In this document: positions 41,409 through 49,935 of the stretch, one piece after another
How positions within the stretch are numbered: position 1 is the stretch's first letter
Layout: every line of letters begins with the position of its first letter
Origin: Nonomuraea fuscirosea
GTDB lineage: Bacteria; Actinomycetota; Actinomycetes; Streptosporangiales; Streptosporangiaceae
DNA length: 64,000 nt
Reading direction: 5' to 3'
NCBI RefSeq assembly: GCF_003001935.1
Contig: NZ_PVNG01000008.1
Coordinates: 186,001-250,000 of the forward strand
The notes under the pieces: model-generated
Seen by the model: the letters and a program-made list of their open reading frames with translations, nothing else
Databases searched by the model: none
What the model was told of the DNA's origin: nothing
Position numbers and translations under genes: made by a program

Positions 41409-42024
41409 GGACGTTCCCCTTGTCGATGCGGGCCATGATCTTGGTACGGGCCCGGCTGAGCCGGGAGCCCACGGTGCCGACGGCGATGCCGAGCGCCTGC
41501 GCCACCTCGTCGTAGCTGAGCTGGCCGAGCGCCACGAGCAGCAGCACGTCGCGCTCGCCACCGGTCAGGGCCGCGAGCGCTCTGGCCAGGTGCGGCTGCA
41601 TGCGCTCGGCGGCGACGGAGGTGACCACCCGGTCCTCGTGGCCTTCCACGACGGGCTGGGGGTCCAGCTTGGCCAGCGCCCGGTAGCGGCGGGTCTCCTT
41701 GCGGCGATGCCTGGCGATCAGATTGGTGGCGATGCCGAACAGCCAGGGCCGCAGCTCCCCGCGTTCCGGGTCGTACCGGTCGCGCCGGTCGAAGGCCACC
41801 AGGAACGTCTCGGCGGCCAGGTCCTCGGCGATCTGGATGTCCAGGCGGCCCGCGACGTACAGGTAGATGTCGCGGTGATAGCGGTCGTGTACGGCGGTGA
41901 ACAGGTCGGGGTCGCGCTGACAGCGGGCGGCGAGCTCGGCGTCGGTCGTCTCTTCGCCCACGTCGGTGCTCACGTTCTCGTCTTCTGCATAGGGCCGGCC
42001 TTCCGGGTCAGCGGTCGCGATCAC
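41401..42024 (-). CDS. ECF-type RNA polymerase sigma factor
   Basis: A 207-residue ECF sigma. Region 2 lies at about 30-110 (FTAVHDRYHRDIYLYVAGRL, AEDLAAETFLVAFDRRDRYDPERGELRPWLFGIATN in parts) and region 4 at about 145-200 (ALAALTGGERDVLLLVALGQLSYDEVAQALGIAVGTVGSRLSRAR in parts). GTG start at 42024 after AAGGATGG. Coupled to the membrane protein downstream. Confidence 0.94.
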   Translation of the reverse strand: MIATADPEGRPYAEDENVSTDVGEETTDAELAARCQRDPDLFTAVHDRYHRDIYLYVAGRLDIQIAEDLAAETFLVAFDRRDRYDPERGELRPWLFGIATNLIARHRRKETRRYRALAKLDPQPVVEGHEDRVVTSVAAERMQPHLARALAALTGGERDVLLLVALGQLSYDEVAQALGIAVGTVGSRLSRARTKIMARIDKGNVRG

Positions 42025-42119
42025 CCATCCTTCGCCGCAGGCCGGAATCGTCTTCCCGTACGCCGAGGAGCGCCCGTTCCCGCGCCGGAGAGCACTGGCC
42101 CTACGCCGAGGAACGCCTC

Positions 42120-42605
42120 TCAGGAGGAGATCAGGCCGGGGCCCGCGCGGACCTCCATCTCCTCCAGCGTCACCTCATGACCCTCCGCGCACACCAGCCG
42201 GACCCCGACCTCCGCCTCGCAACCCCGATGCACCGACAGCACCGGCGGCCCGTCGGCGTCGGCCGCCCAGGCGTCCCCCCACTCCCGCAGCGCCGCGATC
42301 ACCGGGAACAGCGCCCGGCCCTTGCCGGTCAGCTGGTACTCGTACCGGGTCCGCTGGCCAGGCTCGCGATACGGCACCCGTTCCAGCAGCCCCAGCGCCG
42401 TCAGCTCCTTCAGCCGCGCCGCCACCGCGGGCTCGCCGACCTCCACCCGGCGGACGAAGTCGTCGAACCGCCGGGCGCCGAAGAACGCCTCCCGCAGCAC
42501 CAGCACCGCCGAACGCGAGCCGATCACCTCGAACGCCCGCGCGATCGAGCAGTTCTCCATCGACCACGCGTCCCGATTCTCCAGCACACTCCCCATGCCC
42601 CGCAT
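42120..42605 (-). CDS. HxlR-family transcriptional regulator
   Basis: A 161-residue HxlR/MarR-like winged helix: NCSIARAFEVIGSRSAVLVLREAFFGARRFDDFV with the single N-terminal Cys typical of the family, recognition helix VAARLKELTALGLLERV, wing RTRYEYQLTGKG. A C-terminal extension (CEAEVGVRLVCAEGHEV) carries two more cysteines, possibly redox or metal sensing. It lies upstream in the direction of no coupled gene; the MBL gene at 42643 ends 38 bases before its start. ATG 42596 is an alternative start. Confidence 0.92.
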   Translation of the reverse strand: MRGMGSVLENRDAWSMENCSIARAFEVIGSRSAVLVLREAFFGARRFDDFVRRVEVGEPAVAARLKELTALGLLERVPYREPGQRTRYEYQLTGKGRALFPVIAALREWGDAWAADADGPPVLSVHRGCEAEVGVRLVCAEGHEVTLEEMEVRAGPGLISS

Positions 42606-42642
42606 TGTACCGAGCTGGCTTGCGTCGACGATAGTCTGCTGG

Positions 42643-43710
42643 CTACGGATGGATGCCGAAGGGGCCGAGGATGCCCTGGTCGATCCGGGCGGAGTTGACC
42701 AGCGCCGTCGCGTTGGAGGTGGTGAAGACGTCCGCGCCGGCCAGCAGCCGGCTGTACTTGGCGATCACCGGGGCGGCGGCCTGCTCGGCGGCGGCGTCGA
42801 GATAGGACCTGAAGACGGCCCAGGCGTTGCCGGTGGGGCCGTACTCGGCGAAGAACGGCGTGGCGTCCAGCTTGCCGATGGTCGCGCGGGTGCTGGCGGA
42901 CAGGTCCCGCATGTAGTCGCGTTGCAGGGTCACGTCGGAACGCGTGCCGAGGCGGCCGAGATGCCCGCCGATCAGCGTGCTCCACGAGGTCGCCAGCACG
43001 GTGTCATGGGCGGCGATCCACGCCGGGACGTCCTGCGACTCGGCCAGGTTCTTGAACGGCACCCAGCCGGGGAAGATCACGTCCACCACCATCAGCGTCG
43101 CCGCGGACGGCACCTGGATGAAGATGTTGTCCGGACTGTGGTTGGGGCCGTGGTGGCTGAGCACCAGCCGCTCGCCGCCCACCCGCAGCTCGTGCCGGTC
43201 GTCGAACGTCACCGTAGGGAGCGGGCGGTTGCCGTCCCTGGCGGCCTTGAGCAGGCGCTTCGTCTCCGCGTGTGCGACGCGGATGACGCCGCTGCCGAAG
43301 ATGGACGCGGCGCCGATGTGGTCGGCGTGCGAGTGCGAGTAGACCAGGTGCGTCACGCGGCTGGGCCGGCGGCGGGCCCGGGTGACCTCTTCGATCGCCC
43401 GCAGCAGGTTCCGGCCGATGGTGGGCGGCGCGTCCACGACCACGACGCCTTCGGTGGTGGTCAGGAACATGGACTGGTAGAAGCCGTCGGTGACCCAGTA
43501 CAGGTTCCCGCGTACGCGATCCACGAAATATCCGGACTCGTTGACCGCGGGGCCCAGCGCGCCGGCCGGCACGGGCGCGTAGTCCGGCAGGTCGTCCGCC
43601 GCGGCCGAGGCGGCACGGGGCAGGCCGAGGCCGAGGAGACCGGCCGCGGCCGGAACGGCGGCCGCGACGGAGGCCCGGCGCAGGAAGGCGCGTCGATCGG
43701 AGGAGGTCAT
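42643..43710 (-). CDS. Tat-exported metallo-beta-lactamase-fold enzyme
   Basis: A 355-residue exported MBL-fold protein. The twin-arginine signal SDRRAFLRRAS plus hydrophobic stretch ends near AASAAA. Zinc motif HSHADHIG (HxHxDH), further ligand His in HHGPNHSPDN, VVDVIFPGW and GGHLG. Start ATG 43710 has GGAG. Folded export by Tat is common for metalloenzymes. Substrate unknown. An operator of the MarR type lies upstream. Confidence 0.92.
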   Translation of the reverse strand: MTSSDRRAFLRRASVAAAVPAAAGLLGLGLPRAASAAADDLPDYAPVPAGALGPAVNESGYFVDRVRGNLYWVTDGFYQSMFLTTTEGVVVVDAPPTIGRNLLRAIEEVTRARRRPSRVTHLVYSHSHADHIGAASIFGSGVIRVAHAETKRLLKAARDGNRPLPTVTFDDRHELRVGGERLVLSHHGPNHSPDNIFIQVPSAATLMVVDVIFPGWVPFKNLAESQDVPAWIAAHDTVLATSWSTLIGGHLGRLGTRSDVTLQRDYMRDLSASTRATIGKLDATPFFAEYGPTGNAWAVFRSYLDAAAEQAAAPVIAKYSRLLAGADVFTTSNATALVNSARIDQGILGPFGIHP

Positions 43711-43852
43711 GATGCGCTCCAAATGATTGCGTAGTGAAATATATGTGGCCCATGAGTGGTCGCCAGGGTTTGATCCTGCAGTGCGAAAGTCGCCGTCAAG
43801 CGAGGCTCTCTCAGGAAGGGGCTGGCGTCACGATCGCCAGTATGCGGCAGTT

Positions 43853-43874
43853 TAATTGCGAACGCAAGCAATTA
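43853..43874. promoter_or_regulatory. MarR operator between MBL and MarR genes
   Basis: TAATTGC (43853-43859) and GCAATTA (43868-43874) form a perfect inverted repeat, with the nested palindrome TTGCGAACGCAA inside. A half-site ATTGCG lies at 43726-43731 close to the MBL start. Confidence 0.7.
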
Positions 43875-43916
43875 TCAGTCGCGCATCATCCAGCCGCACA
43901 GGCCCGATCGGGTTGG

Positions 43917-44390
43917 TCAGTCGTCGCCCGCGGCCTCGCGGAGCGCCACCAGAACGCGGGAGAGCGCCTCCGTCATCGCCCGCATCTCACTCCTCGTGAC
44001 ATGGTCGAAGACCAGCGAACGCACCCGGGCGAGATGCCCCGGATAGGCGGCGGCCAGCACGGCCGCGCCGGCCGGGGCGATGGCCGCGAGCGAACTGCGC
44101 GCGTCCTGCTCGGACTTCCGCCGCGTCACCAGCGAGCGGCGGACCAGGTCGTCGACCACCCGGCTGATCCGGCTGCGGGACAGCGCGGTCGCCTGGGCGA
44201 GCTCCCCCATGCGCAGTTCGCCGTCCGGAGCCTCGGACAGCGCGACGAGGACCGAGTACTCGGTCATCCCCACCTGGGCTTCCCTGGTGAACTGTTCGTC
44301 GAGCAGGCGGGGGAGCCGTACGAGCACTTCGATGAGGGATCGCCAGAGGATCTCCTCTTCGCGGTCCAGGCCGGTCACCGGGGTCGTCAT
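43917..44390 (-). CDS. MarR-family regulator
   Basis: A 157-residue MarR protein: LPRLLDEQFTREAQVGMTEYSVLVALSEAP, recognition helix ALSRSRISRVVDDLVRR, wing SEQDARSSLAAIAPAG. The same TTGCG...CGCAA half-sites occur in front of it (44410-44429) and behind it (43853-43874), so it probably represses itself and the Tat-exported MBL gene downstream. Confidence 0.93.
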   Translation of the reverse strand: MTTPVTGLDREEEILWRSLIEVLVRLPRLLDEQFTREAQVGMTEYSVLVALSEAPDGELRMGELAQATALSRSRISRVVDDLVRRSLVTRRKSEQDARSSLAAIAPAGAAVLAAAYPGHLARVRSLVFDHVTRSEMRAMTEALSRVLVALREAAGDD

Positions 44391-44409
44391 CCGAGCAGGT
44401 TACCCTCCC

Positions 44410-44429
44410 GGTTGCGTCCGCCCGCAACC
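44410..44429. promoter_or_regulatory. Autoregulatory MarR operator
   Basis: GGTTGCG (44410-44416) and CGCAACC (44423-44429), perfect inverted repeat with 6-bp spacer, 20 bases upstream of the MarR start. Half-site TTGCG is shared with the site at 43853. Confidence 0.65.
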
Positions 44430-44430
44430 A

Positions 44431-44519
44431 TCTCGGAGGGGCGGCGGCGAGGAAGCGGACGACCTGCCGCACGACCTCGGGATCGCGCAGGTTCCGCTCG
44501 GTCAGGCCAGGAAGGTCAG
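44431..44519 (-). pseudogene. C-terminal fragment of a lost hydrolase-like gene
   Basis: On the minus strand, shifted one frame from the alpha/beta hydrolase end, the DNA reads PDLPGLTERNLRDPEVVRQ followed by VVRFLAAAPPRW. The composition and helix periodicity look like a genuine protein C-terminus, similar to the last helix of some lipase/esterase proteins. No upstream part remains. Family attribution is tentative. Confidence 0.35.
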
Positions 44520-45326
44520 GACTTCCCGGCCGAAGTCCGCGGCGTGCTGGAACAGGAAGCCGTGACCGGCGTCGCCGTAGATCACCAGCTTGCTGTTCGG
44601 CAGCTTCTGCGACATCACCCAGCTGCCCCAGGCGTCGATCATGACGTCGTGCGCCCCGTTGGCCACCAGGATCGGCAGGGTCAGCTCCTCGACGCGGTCC
44701 CAGTAGCCGCCGAAGGTGGCGGCCGCCCGCATCTGCGCGGCCAGAGCCGCCGGGGTGAGGCTCGCCTTGGATTCGCTCAGCCGGGTGTCGAGGCGGCGCA
44801 GCGACCGCAGCCCCGCTTCGTCCTCGGGGAAGAAGAGGTAGAGGAAGTCGTCGTCCACGTTCTCCGGCTTGGTGGCGGTCTGCCAGGTCCGCTCGCTCAT
44901 CCGCGGCATGCCGGGGATCGCGCCGCCCGGCCCGCTGCCGGCGATGACGAGGCGCCGGACGAGCTCGGGCCGGCGCAGAGCGACGCCCTGGGCGACGTAC
45001 CCGCCCAGAGACCAGCCCAGCAGGTCGGCCTCGCGCAGTCCGAGCCCGTCGATGAAGTCGATGACGCCGTCGGCCAGCCCTTCGACGGAGTCGGCCGGCT
45101 CGCCGGTGGAGTGGCCGAGGCCGCGGTTGTCGAAGACGATGACGTCGCGCTCGGCGGCCAGGACGTCCAGCAGTTCTGGGTCCCAGTGGTCGATGGTGCC
45201 GCGGAAGCGCAGCACCAGGACCAGCGGCACGCCGCCCGTGGGTCCCAGCCGGCGGTAGCCGTAGGTGGCGGTGGCGGTGGTGAGGTGACGCGTCTCGGCC
45301 CGGTCGGCCGCGTACGTGGTGGTCAT
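44502..45326 (-). CDS. Alpha/beta-fold hydrolase
   Basis: A 274-residue alpha/beta hydrolase: nucleophile elbow GWSLGGY, catalytic Asp region NGAHDVMID, His in GDAGHGFLFQH; strand FDNRGLGHSTGEP typical of the haloperoxidase/esterase group. Start ATG 45326, 11 bases after the MBL gene stop, so both are cotranscribed. An ester or lactone product from the MBL enzyme could be its substrate (inference). Confidence 0.92.
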   Translation of the reverse strand: MTTTYAADRAETRHLTTATATYGYRRLGPTGGVPLVLVLRFRGTIDHWDPELLDVLAAERDVIVFDNRGLGHSTGEPADSVEGLADGVIDFIDGLGLREADLLGWSLGGYVAQGVALRRPELVRRLVIAGSGPGGAIPGMPRMSERTWQTATKPENVDDDFLYLFFPEDEAGLRSLRRLDTRLSESKASLTPAALAAQMRAAATFGGYWDRVEELTLPILVANGAHDVMIDAWGSWVMSQKLPNSKLVIYGDAGHGFLFQHAADFGREVLTFLA

Positions 45327-45337
45327 GGGAGAAGTCC

Positions 45338-46183
45338 TCAACCTTGCGTCGCCGGGCGGAGGGCGAGCGCGCCGTTCCAGAGGGCGCCGGGGTTGAGCAG
45401 CGCGGGGAAACGTTCGAGCATGGCGTCGAAGAAGCCGCGGGCGGTGTCGTGCCCGGCGAGCAGTTCGTCCATGGTGTCGAGATACAGGCGGGTCTGGGCG
45501 ATGGCGCGCCGCGCGTCGTCGTCGAGGTCCTTGTTCTTGTGGCCGGCCACGACGAAGCGGGGCCGCAGGCTCTCGACGACGTCGATGGCCTTGCGCCACG
45601 CGTCGAGGCCGCCGTCCCCGGACTCGACGAGGAACTGGTGCACGCCGTTGTAGACGACGTCACCCGCCACGACCAGGTCGAGGTCGGGCACGTGCAGGAC
45701 ACTGGTCTCGTCGGTGTCGCTGTGGCCTACCTCGACGATGATCAGTTCGTGGCCTTCGAGGTCGATGCGGTTCCCGTCCGGGACGGTGGCGGTGACGGGC
45801 GAGTCGGGGATCTGGCCGGGCAGCAGCGCGTCCCAGAACCGCGGGCGGATGGCGACGTTGTGCCGCATCTGCTCGATCGTGCCGGCCGAGGCGACCACCC
45901 GGGCGCCGAAGCGCTGGGCGAGCAGGTCCGCCGTGAACCAGTGATCGCCGTGGCCGTGCGTGGCGAAGATGTGGGTGAGGTTCCTGCCGCTCGCCTCGAC
46001 CCACTTCGTGACGTCCTCCGCCTGGTCCCTGGTCAGGGGCGGATCGACGAGCACGGCGTCGCGGTCGCCGTGGATCAGCGTGACCGACAGCGGGGAGAAC
46101 TTCCGCTGGTCGCCGTTGGGCACCGGTTCGCGTACGTCGAGGGGTATGGGGTCGGCGATGAACACGTCGTAGCCGAGAGACAT
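45338..46183 (-). CDS. Metallo-beta-lactamase-fold hydrolase
   Basis: A 281-residue MBL-fold protein with ATHGHGDHWFT (HxHxDH), VEVGHSDTDETSV, VVAGDVVYNGVH and VVAGHKN, all four zinc-ligand segments. It resembles the quorum-quenching lactonase/glyoxalase II-like proteins. GGAGC precedes ATG 46183. Leads an operon with an alpha/beta hydrolase; an 18-bp palindrome upstream is a likely operator. Confidence 0.92.
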   Translation of the reverse strand: MSLGYDVFIADPIPLDVREPVPNGDQRKFSPLSVTLIHGDRDAVLVDPPLTRDQAEDVTKWVEASGRNLTHIFATHGHGDHWFTADLLAQRFGARVVASAGTIEQMRHNVAIRPRFWDALLPGQIPDSPVTATVPDGNRIDLEGHELIIVEVGHSDTDETSVLHVPDLDLVVAGDVVYNGVHQFLVESGDGGLDAWRKAIDVVESLRPRFVVAGHKNKDLDDDARRAIAQTRLYLDTMDELLAGHDTARGFFDAMLERFPALLNPGALWNGALALRPATQG

Positions 46184-46236
46184 GACAGCTCCACAAGGTC
46201 GTCGATCGTCAGGGTGCGGCCGAAGGCGGCCGTCTG

Positions 46237-46254
46237 ACTTGTCTTGACACAAGT
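46237..46254. promoter_or_regulatory. Operator palindrome ACTTGT-n6-ACAAGT
   Basis: Perfect 6-bp inverted repeat with 6-bp spacer 55 bases upstream of the MBL start; overlaps a TTGTGTCAAG stretch on the minus strand. Regulator not identifiable from position alone. Confidence 0.55.
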
Positions 46255-46291
46255 TAGCCTCTGGCTATGGTGGAGGCAAGCCAGAAAGGAA

Positions 46292-46320
46292 AACGGCGCC
46301 GGGTGAGTGCCGGCGCCGTT
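46292..46320 (-). terminator. Terminator of the PLD gene
   Basis: AACGGCGCCGG (46292-46302) pairs perfectly with CCGGCGCCGTT (46310-46320); on the minus strand TTTTCCTTTC follows. Thirteen bases past the PLD stop. Confidence 0.88.
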
Positions 46321-46333
46321 CCTCGTCCTCGGG

Positions 46334-47530
46334 TCACCCGGCCTGGGGCACCGCGCCGACCTCCCACACCCGGGCGAAGTTGGCGCCGTACGCCCGCACG
46401 ACGGAGCGTTCGGACAGTTCGACCATCGCCTCGTCGTTGCGGCGCAGCGAGGTGGCGTTGAAGTTGTGGCTGCCGGTCATCACCCAGCTCCGCCCGGGCG
46501 CCCGGTCGGTGACCACGATGTACTTGGAGTGGATCCGCCCGGCGGGGGTCGAACCGTCGAGCACCCGCCGTCCCACGTGGGCGGCGTCCAGCGCGGTGGT
46601 GACGGCGTCGTCGGCCGGGCCGTGCACCACGCGCACCTGGCAGCCGGCCCTCACCAGCGCGGCGAGCCGGTCGACGATCGCGAGCCGGGTGTCGTCCCAC
46701 TCGGACTGGCCGATCTCGACCCGGGTGCCGTTCCTGGGCGCGCAGCGGACCTGGCCGAGCCGCTGCTCGATCGGGTCGCGGTCGGCGACCGGGTAGAACT
46801 GGGCGGTGATCCGGCCGCCCCGCCCGCCGGCGGTGACGACGGTGTCGTAGTCGGGGTTCTGCACCTCGGCGGCGAGGTCGTCGAAGTACTTCGCGTACCC
46901 CTGGAACAGCTCGCGGTTGCCGGGCAGCACGACCAGGTTGTTCCAGTAGCTGGTGGAGTTGACGTCGGTGAGGTTGTTCGAGGCCTGGACGACGACGTCA
47001 CGCCGGCCGCCGGTCTCGGAGAAGAGCGAGATCTTGTTGTGCATGCCCTTGGTGCCCTGGCAGGAGGTGGTGTTGCCCTCCGGGCTCATGTGGCTGCAGA
47101 CGTGCACCCACGAGGTGGCCGACCTGTCGGTGCCGAGGGTGCCGATCAGCTGTTCGGCGGCGGGGTTGTCGATCTGGTAGCCGTCGATGACCATGCGCAC
47201 CTGGACGCCGCGCCGGTACGCGTCGAGCAGCACCGCCACGTAGTCGGCGCCGGCGTCGCCCGAGATGACGAACTCGGCGATCTCGATCGACGATCCGGCC
47301 GGGGCCTGCTTGATCAGCGAGCAGATGCGTTCCACGACCGCGGTCGGGGTGCCCGCGACGGGGTCGTTGAAGGCGGCGCCGGTGGTGACCGGCACCTCGG
47401 CGGCGTTACGGCAGGCGCTGCGGGCCGGCTCCGGCAGGGCGGCCTGCGCGGCGGGAACGTTGATCGCGGACACGGCGAAGGCGGTCAGGGCGGCGAGCCC
47501 GGCCAGGAGGGCGGGGCGGATTCGAGGCAT
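46334..47530 (-). CDS. Secreted phospholipase D-like protein
   Basis: A 398-residue secreted protein, signal peptide ending near PAAQAA. Two PLD catalytic motifs: MHNKISLF followed by VVVQASNN, and IHSKYIVVTD followed by MTGSHNFNAT. The HxK pairs are kept; the Asp of HxKx4D is Ser in the first and shifted by one in the second. It should hydrolyse or bind a phosphodiester outside the cell. It is last in line behind an ABC importer, a binding lipoprotein and two phosphatase-like genes. Confidence 0.9.
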   Translation of the reverse strand: MPRIRPALLAGLAALTAFAVSAINVPAAQAALPEPARSACRNAAEVPVTTGAAFNDPVAGTPTAVVERICSLIKQAPAGSSIEIAEFVISGDAGADYVAVLLDAYRRGVQVRMVIDGYQIDNPAAEQLIGTLGTDRSATSWVHVCSHMSPEGNTTSCQGTKGMHNKISLFSETGGRRDVVVQASNNLTDVNSTSYWNNLVVLPGNRELFQGYAKYFDDLAAEVQNPDYDTVVTAGGRGGRITAQFYPVADRDPIEQRLGQVRCAPRNGTRVEIGQSEWDDTRLAIVDRLAALVRAGCQVRVVHGPADDAVTTALDAAHVGRRVLDGSTPAGRIHSKYIVVTDRAPGRSWVMTGSHNFNATSLRRNDEAMVELSERSVVRAYGANFARVWEVGAVPQAG

Positions 47531-47589
47531 GGGCGTTTCCTTGTGCTCGCTGTGCTGAGGGTGCTGTGCTGAGGGTGGGCGGATGGGCG

Positions 47590-49104
47590 TCAGCCCTGTT
47601 CGACGGAGACTCGTGAGAAGTCCGGCCGTCCGCTGACCGGCATCTCCAGCCCCTTGACGTTGTCGCGGACGGCGTAGTTGTTCTTCAGGTCCACCGGGAA
47701 GATGCCGACCGCCTCATCCCAGATGATCTTGCTGGCCTGGGCGTACAACGTCTTGCGCTCGTCCTGGTCCAGCGACCCGCGCGCCTTGGCCAGGATCGAG
47801 TCCAGTTCCTTGTTGCAGTAGCCCATGCGCTTGGCGTCACAGGTGTAGAGCCGGTTCAGGGTGAAGTCGGCGTCGCCGGTGCCGGTGGTGTTGGTCTGCA
47901 GGTTCATGTCCCACTTCAGGGCGGTGAAGTCCTTGAGCCAGGTCGCCCGCTCCTTCTCCTGCGGCTGCACCTTGATGCCGACCTTCTCCCAGGAGGAGAT
48001 GAACGCCTGCGCCATGGCCCGGATGTTCGGCCCGCCCGCCAGCGGCCACTGGATCGTGGCGGTGATCCCGTCGGGATGCCCGGCCTCGGCGAGCAGCTTC
48101 TTCGCCCGTTCCGGGTCGTAGGCGTACGGTTCGAGCTGGGTCGAGCCGAAGACCGCCTGCGTGATCGGCGACCGGGCCACCGTGCCGAGGTCGCCGAACA
48201 GGCTGCCGACGACGCCCTTGACGTCGATCGCGTGCAGCATGGCCTGACGGACCTTGACGTCGTCGAACGGCTTGTTGTTCTGGTTGAACCAGATGAAGTA
48301 GTAGTTGAAGCTCGGGCCGGTCCCGTACGTGATGCCGTCCACGCCGGACACCTCGGCCACCTGGTCCGGCGGGATCGAGGCGAGCACGTCCACCTCGTCG
48401 TTGTTCAGCGCGGTGATCCGGGCCGAGACCTCCGGCATGTTGAGGATCTCCAGCTTGGCCACCTTGGCCTTCTCGCCCCAGTAGGTGTCGTTGCGGCTGA
48501 GCTCCACCTTGTCGTCGGGGCTGAACGAGGTGAACGTGAACGGTCCGGTGCCGATCGGCCGCTGCCAGTACGCGTCGTCGGCGACCTTGTCGCCCTGACC
48601 GATGAACACCAGGGACAGCGTGCTGGGCAGGGTGCCCAGCGGAGCCGAGGTGTGGAACGTCACCGTGCGGTCGTCGGTGGCGTCGACGCCGGTGATGGAG
48701 GCGAGCAGCGGGGCCAGCGACCCCTTGAGGCTGATCAGCCGCTCCACGGACCCCTTGACGTCCTTGGCGGTGAAGGGGGTCCCGTCGCTGAACTTCACCC
48801 CTTCGCGCAGGTGGAACACCCACGTCTTGTCGTCGGGGCTCTCCCATGACGTGGCCAGCTTCGGGGCCGGCTGACCGTCCTTCATCACCGTGAGCGTCTC
48901 CAGCCCCTGCTGGACGGTGGTCTGGACGGCCTCTTCCGCGGGGAACTGCTGGACGTCGAGCGACACGGGGAACAGCTGCGGCGCGTACCGCAGCACCTGC
49001 TCACCGCCGTCGGCGGCGCCGCCGCCGGAGCCGCCGCAGGCCGCGAGGCCGAGCACGAGGGCCATCGCGACGAGGCCGCCCTTGGCCCGGGAACGTGCGA
49101 TCAT
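47590..49104 (-). CDS. Opp/Dpp-type substrate-binding lipoprotein
   Basis: A 504-residue family-5 extracellular binding protein with lipobox LAAC, Cys23. Typical segments: TWVFHLREGVKFSDGTPFTAKDVKGSVERL in parts, PIGTGPFTFTSF, DVKVRQAMLHAIDV, AGHPDGITATIQWP. It delivers ligand to the DppB/C permease encoded upstream. In this family ligands include peptides, nickel chelates, sugars and opines, so the true ligand is open. Confidence 0.94.
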   Translation of the reverse strand: MIARSRAKGGLVAMALVLGLAACGGSGGGAADGGEQVLRYAPQLFPVSLDVQQFPAEEAVQTTVQQGLETLTVMKDGQPAPKLATSWESPDDKTWVFHLREGVKFSDGTPFTAKDVKGSVERLISLKGSLAPLLASITGVDATDDRTVTFHTSAPLGTLPSTLSLVFIGQGDKVADDAYWQRPIGTGPFTFTSFSPDDKVELSRNDTYWGEKAKVAKLEILNMPEVSARITALNNDEVDVLASIPPDQVAEVSGVDGITYGTGPSFNYYFIWFNQNNKPFDDVKVRQAMLHAIDVKGVVGSLFGDLGTVARSPITQAVFGSTQLEPYAYDPERAKKLLAEAGHPDGITATIQWPLAGGPNIRAMAQAFISSWEKVGIKVQPQEKERATWLKDFTALKWDMNLQTNTTGTGDADFTLNRLYTCDAKRMGYCNKELDSILAKARGSLDQDERKTLYAQASKIIWDEAVGIFPVDLKNNYAVRDNVKGLEMPVSGRPDFSRVSVEQG

Positions 49105-49125
49105 TGCCTGTCTCCTTGCTTGGTT

Positions 49126-49920
49126 CTACGCCGTCACGGACGGCAGGGTGAAGGTCGCGGCGACGGGCTTGTGGTCCGACGGGGCGGTGCCTGCTGAGAA
49201 GAAGTCGACGACCTCGCTGGCCCGGGTGGCGATCGGGCCCTTGGCGAAGATCCAGTCGATGGCCTTGGACGGGGACCCCAGCGGCGACAGGCGCGTGCCG
49301 CGTTCGGTGACGAACGGCAGCGGCGACACGGGGTGGGTGACCGGCGACGTGCGTCCCAGGGCGGTGAACGAGTCGAGGAAGCCGCTGTTGCCGAGCACCC
49401 ACAGCGGCTGGCCGATGTCGTTGATGTCCACGGTGAACAGGCAGGCCCCGTCGCCGGCGAGCTCGTCCAGGGCGGCGGCCACCTGCTCCGCCTGCCCGGT
49501 GCGCAGGTTGCGGCGGTCCTCCCGTTCCCGCTCGTGGCCCGGCCAGGTCAGGTGCGCGGTGGCGAACACCAGCGGGCGGGCTCCGTCGATCCTGGGGCGC
49601 AGCCGGACCCAGAACAACCGGGCGTCGGGGGCGAGGATGCCGACGTCCGTGGCCCCGTACTCCACCAGGTCGAACAGCTCTTCCCGCCACCACAGGTTGC
49701 TCTGCGTGCCCCATCCGGGGAAGTCGTCGTGCACGCGGGCGTGCCCCGGCATGGCCTCGTCGAGCACCGCGCGCGAGCGCGGCCGGAGCTCCTGGGTGGC
49801 GAGGAGGTCGGGCGGCCGGGTGGTGAACAGGTCGCGGATCGCCGGCTCGCGCTGCTCCAGCTCCCAGTCGCCCCACAGGTTGTAGGTCATGGCGACGAAG
49901 GTGAACGATCCGGTCAGCAT
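49126..49920 (-). CDS. Endonuclease/exonuclease/phosphatase-fold hydrolase
   Basis: A 264-residue EEP-fold enzyme: Asn in TYNLWG, Glu in TQELRP, His in TAHLTWPG, D-x-N as VDINDIG, and the terminal SDHKPVAAT. No signal peptide, so cytoplasmic. The fold includes sphingomyelinases, inositol phosphatases and maltose-6'-phosphate phosphatase; a phosphomonoesterase or diesterase acting on the imported compound is inferred. AAAGGAT precedes ATG 49920. Confidence 0.9.
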   Translation of the reverse strand: MLTGSFTFVAMTYNLWGDWELEQREPAIRDLFTTRPPDLLATQELRPRSRAVLDEAMPGHARVHDDFPGWGTQSNLWWREELFDLVEYGATDVGILAPDARLFWVRLRPRIDGARPLVFATAHLTWPGHEREREDRRNLRTGQAEQVAAALDELAGDGACLFTVDINDIGQPLWVLGNSGFLDSFTALGRTSPVTHPVSPLPFVTERGTRLSPLGSPSKAIDWIFAKGPIATRASEVVDFFSAGTAPSDHKPVAATFTLPSVTA

Positions 49921-49935
49921 GCTGATCCTTTCGAT

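Noticed and set aside
42025..42119. Autoregulated ECF promoter (GGAAC..CGTA) upstream of the sigma gene
   Set aside because: A GGAAC is present on the minus strand, but spacing to the next CGTA is only 13 bases, too short for ECF promoters; left unannotated.
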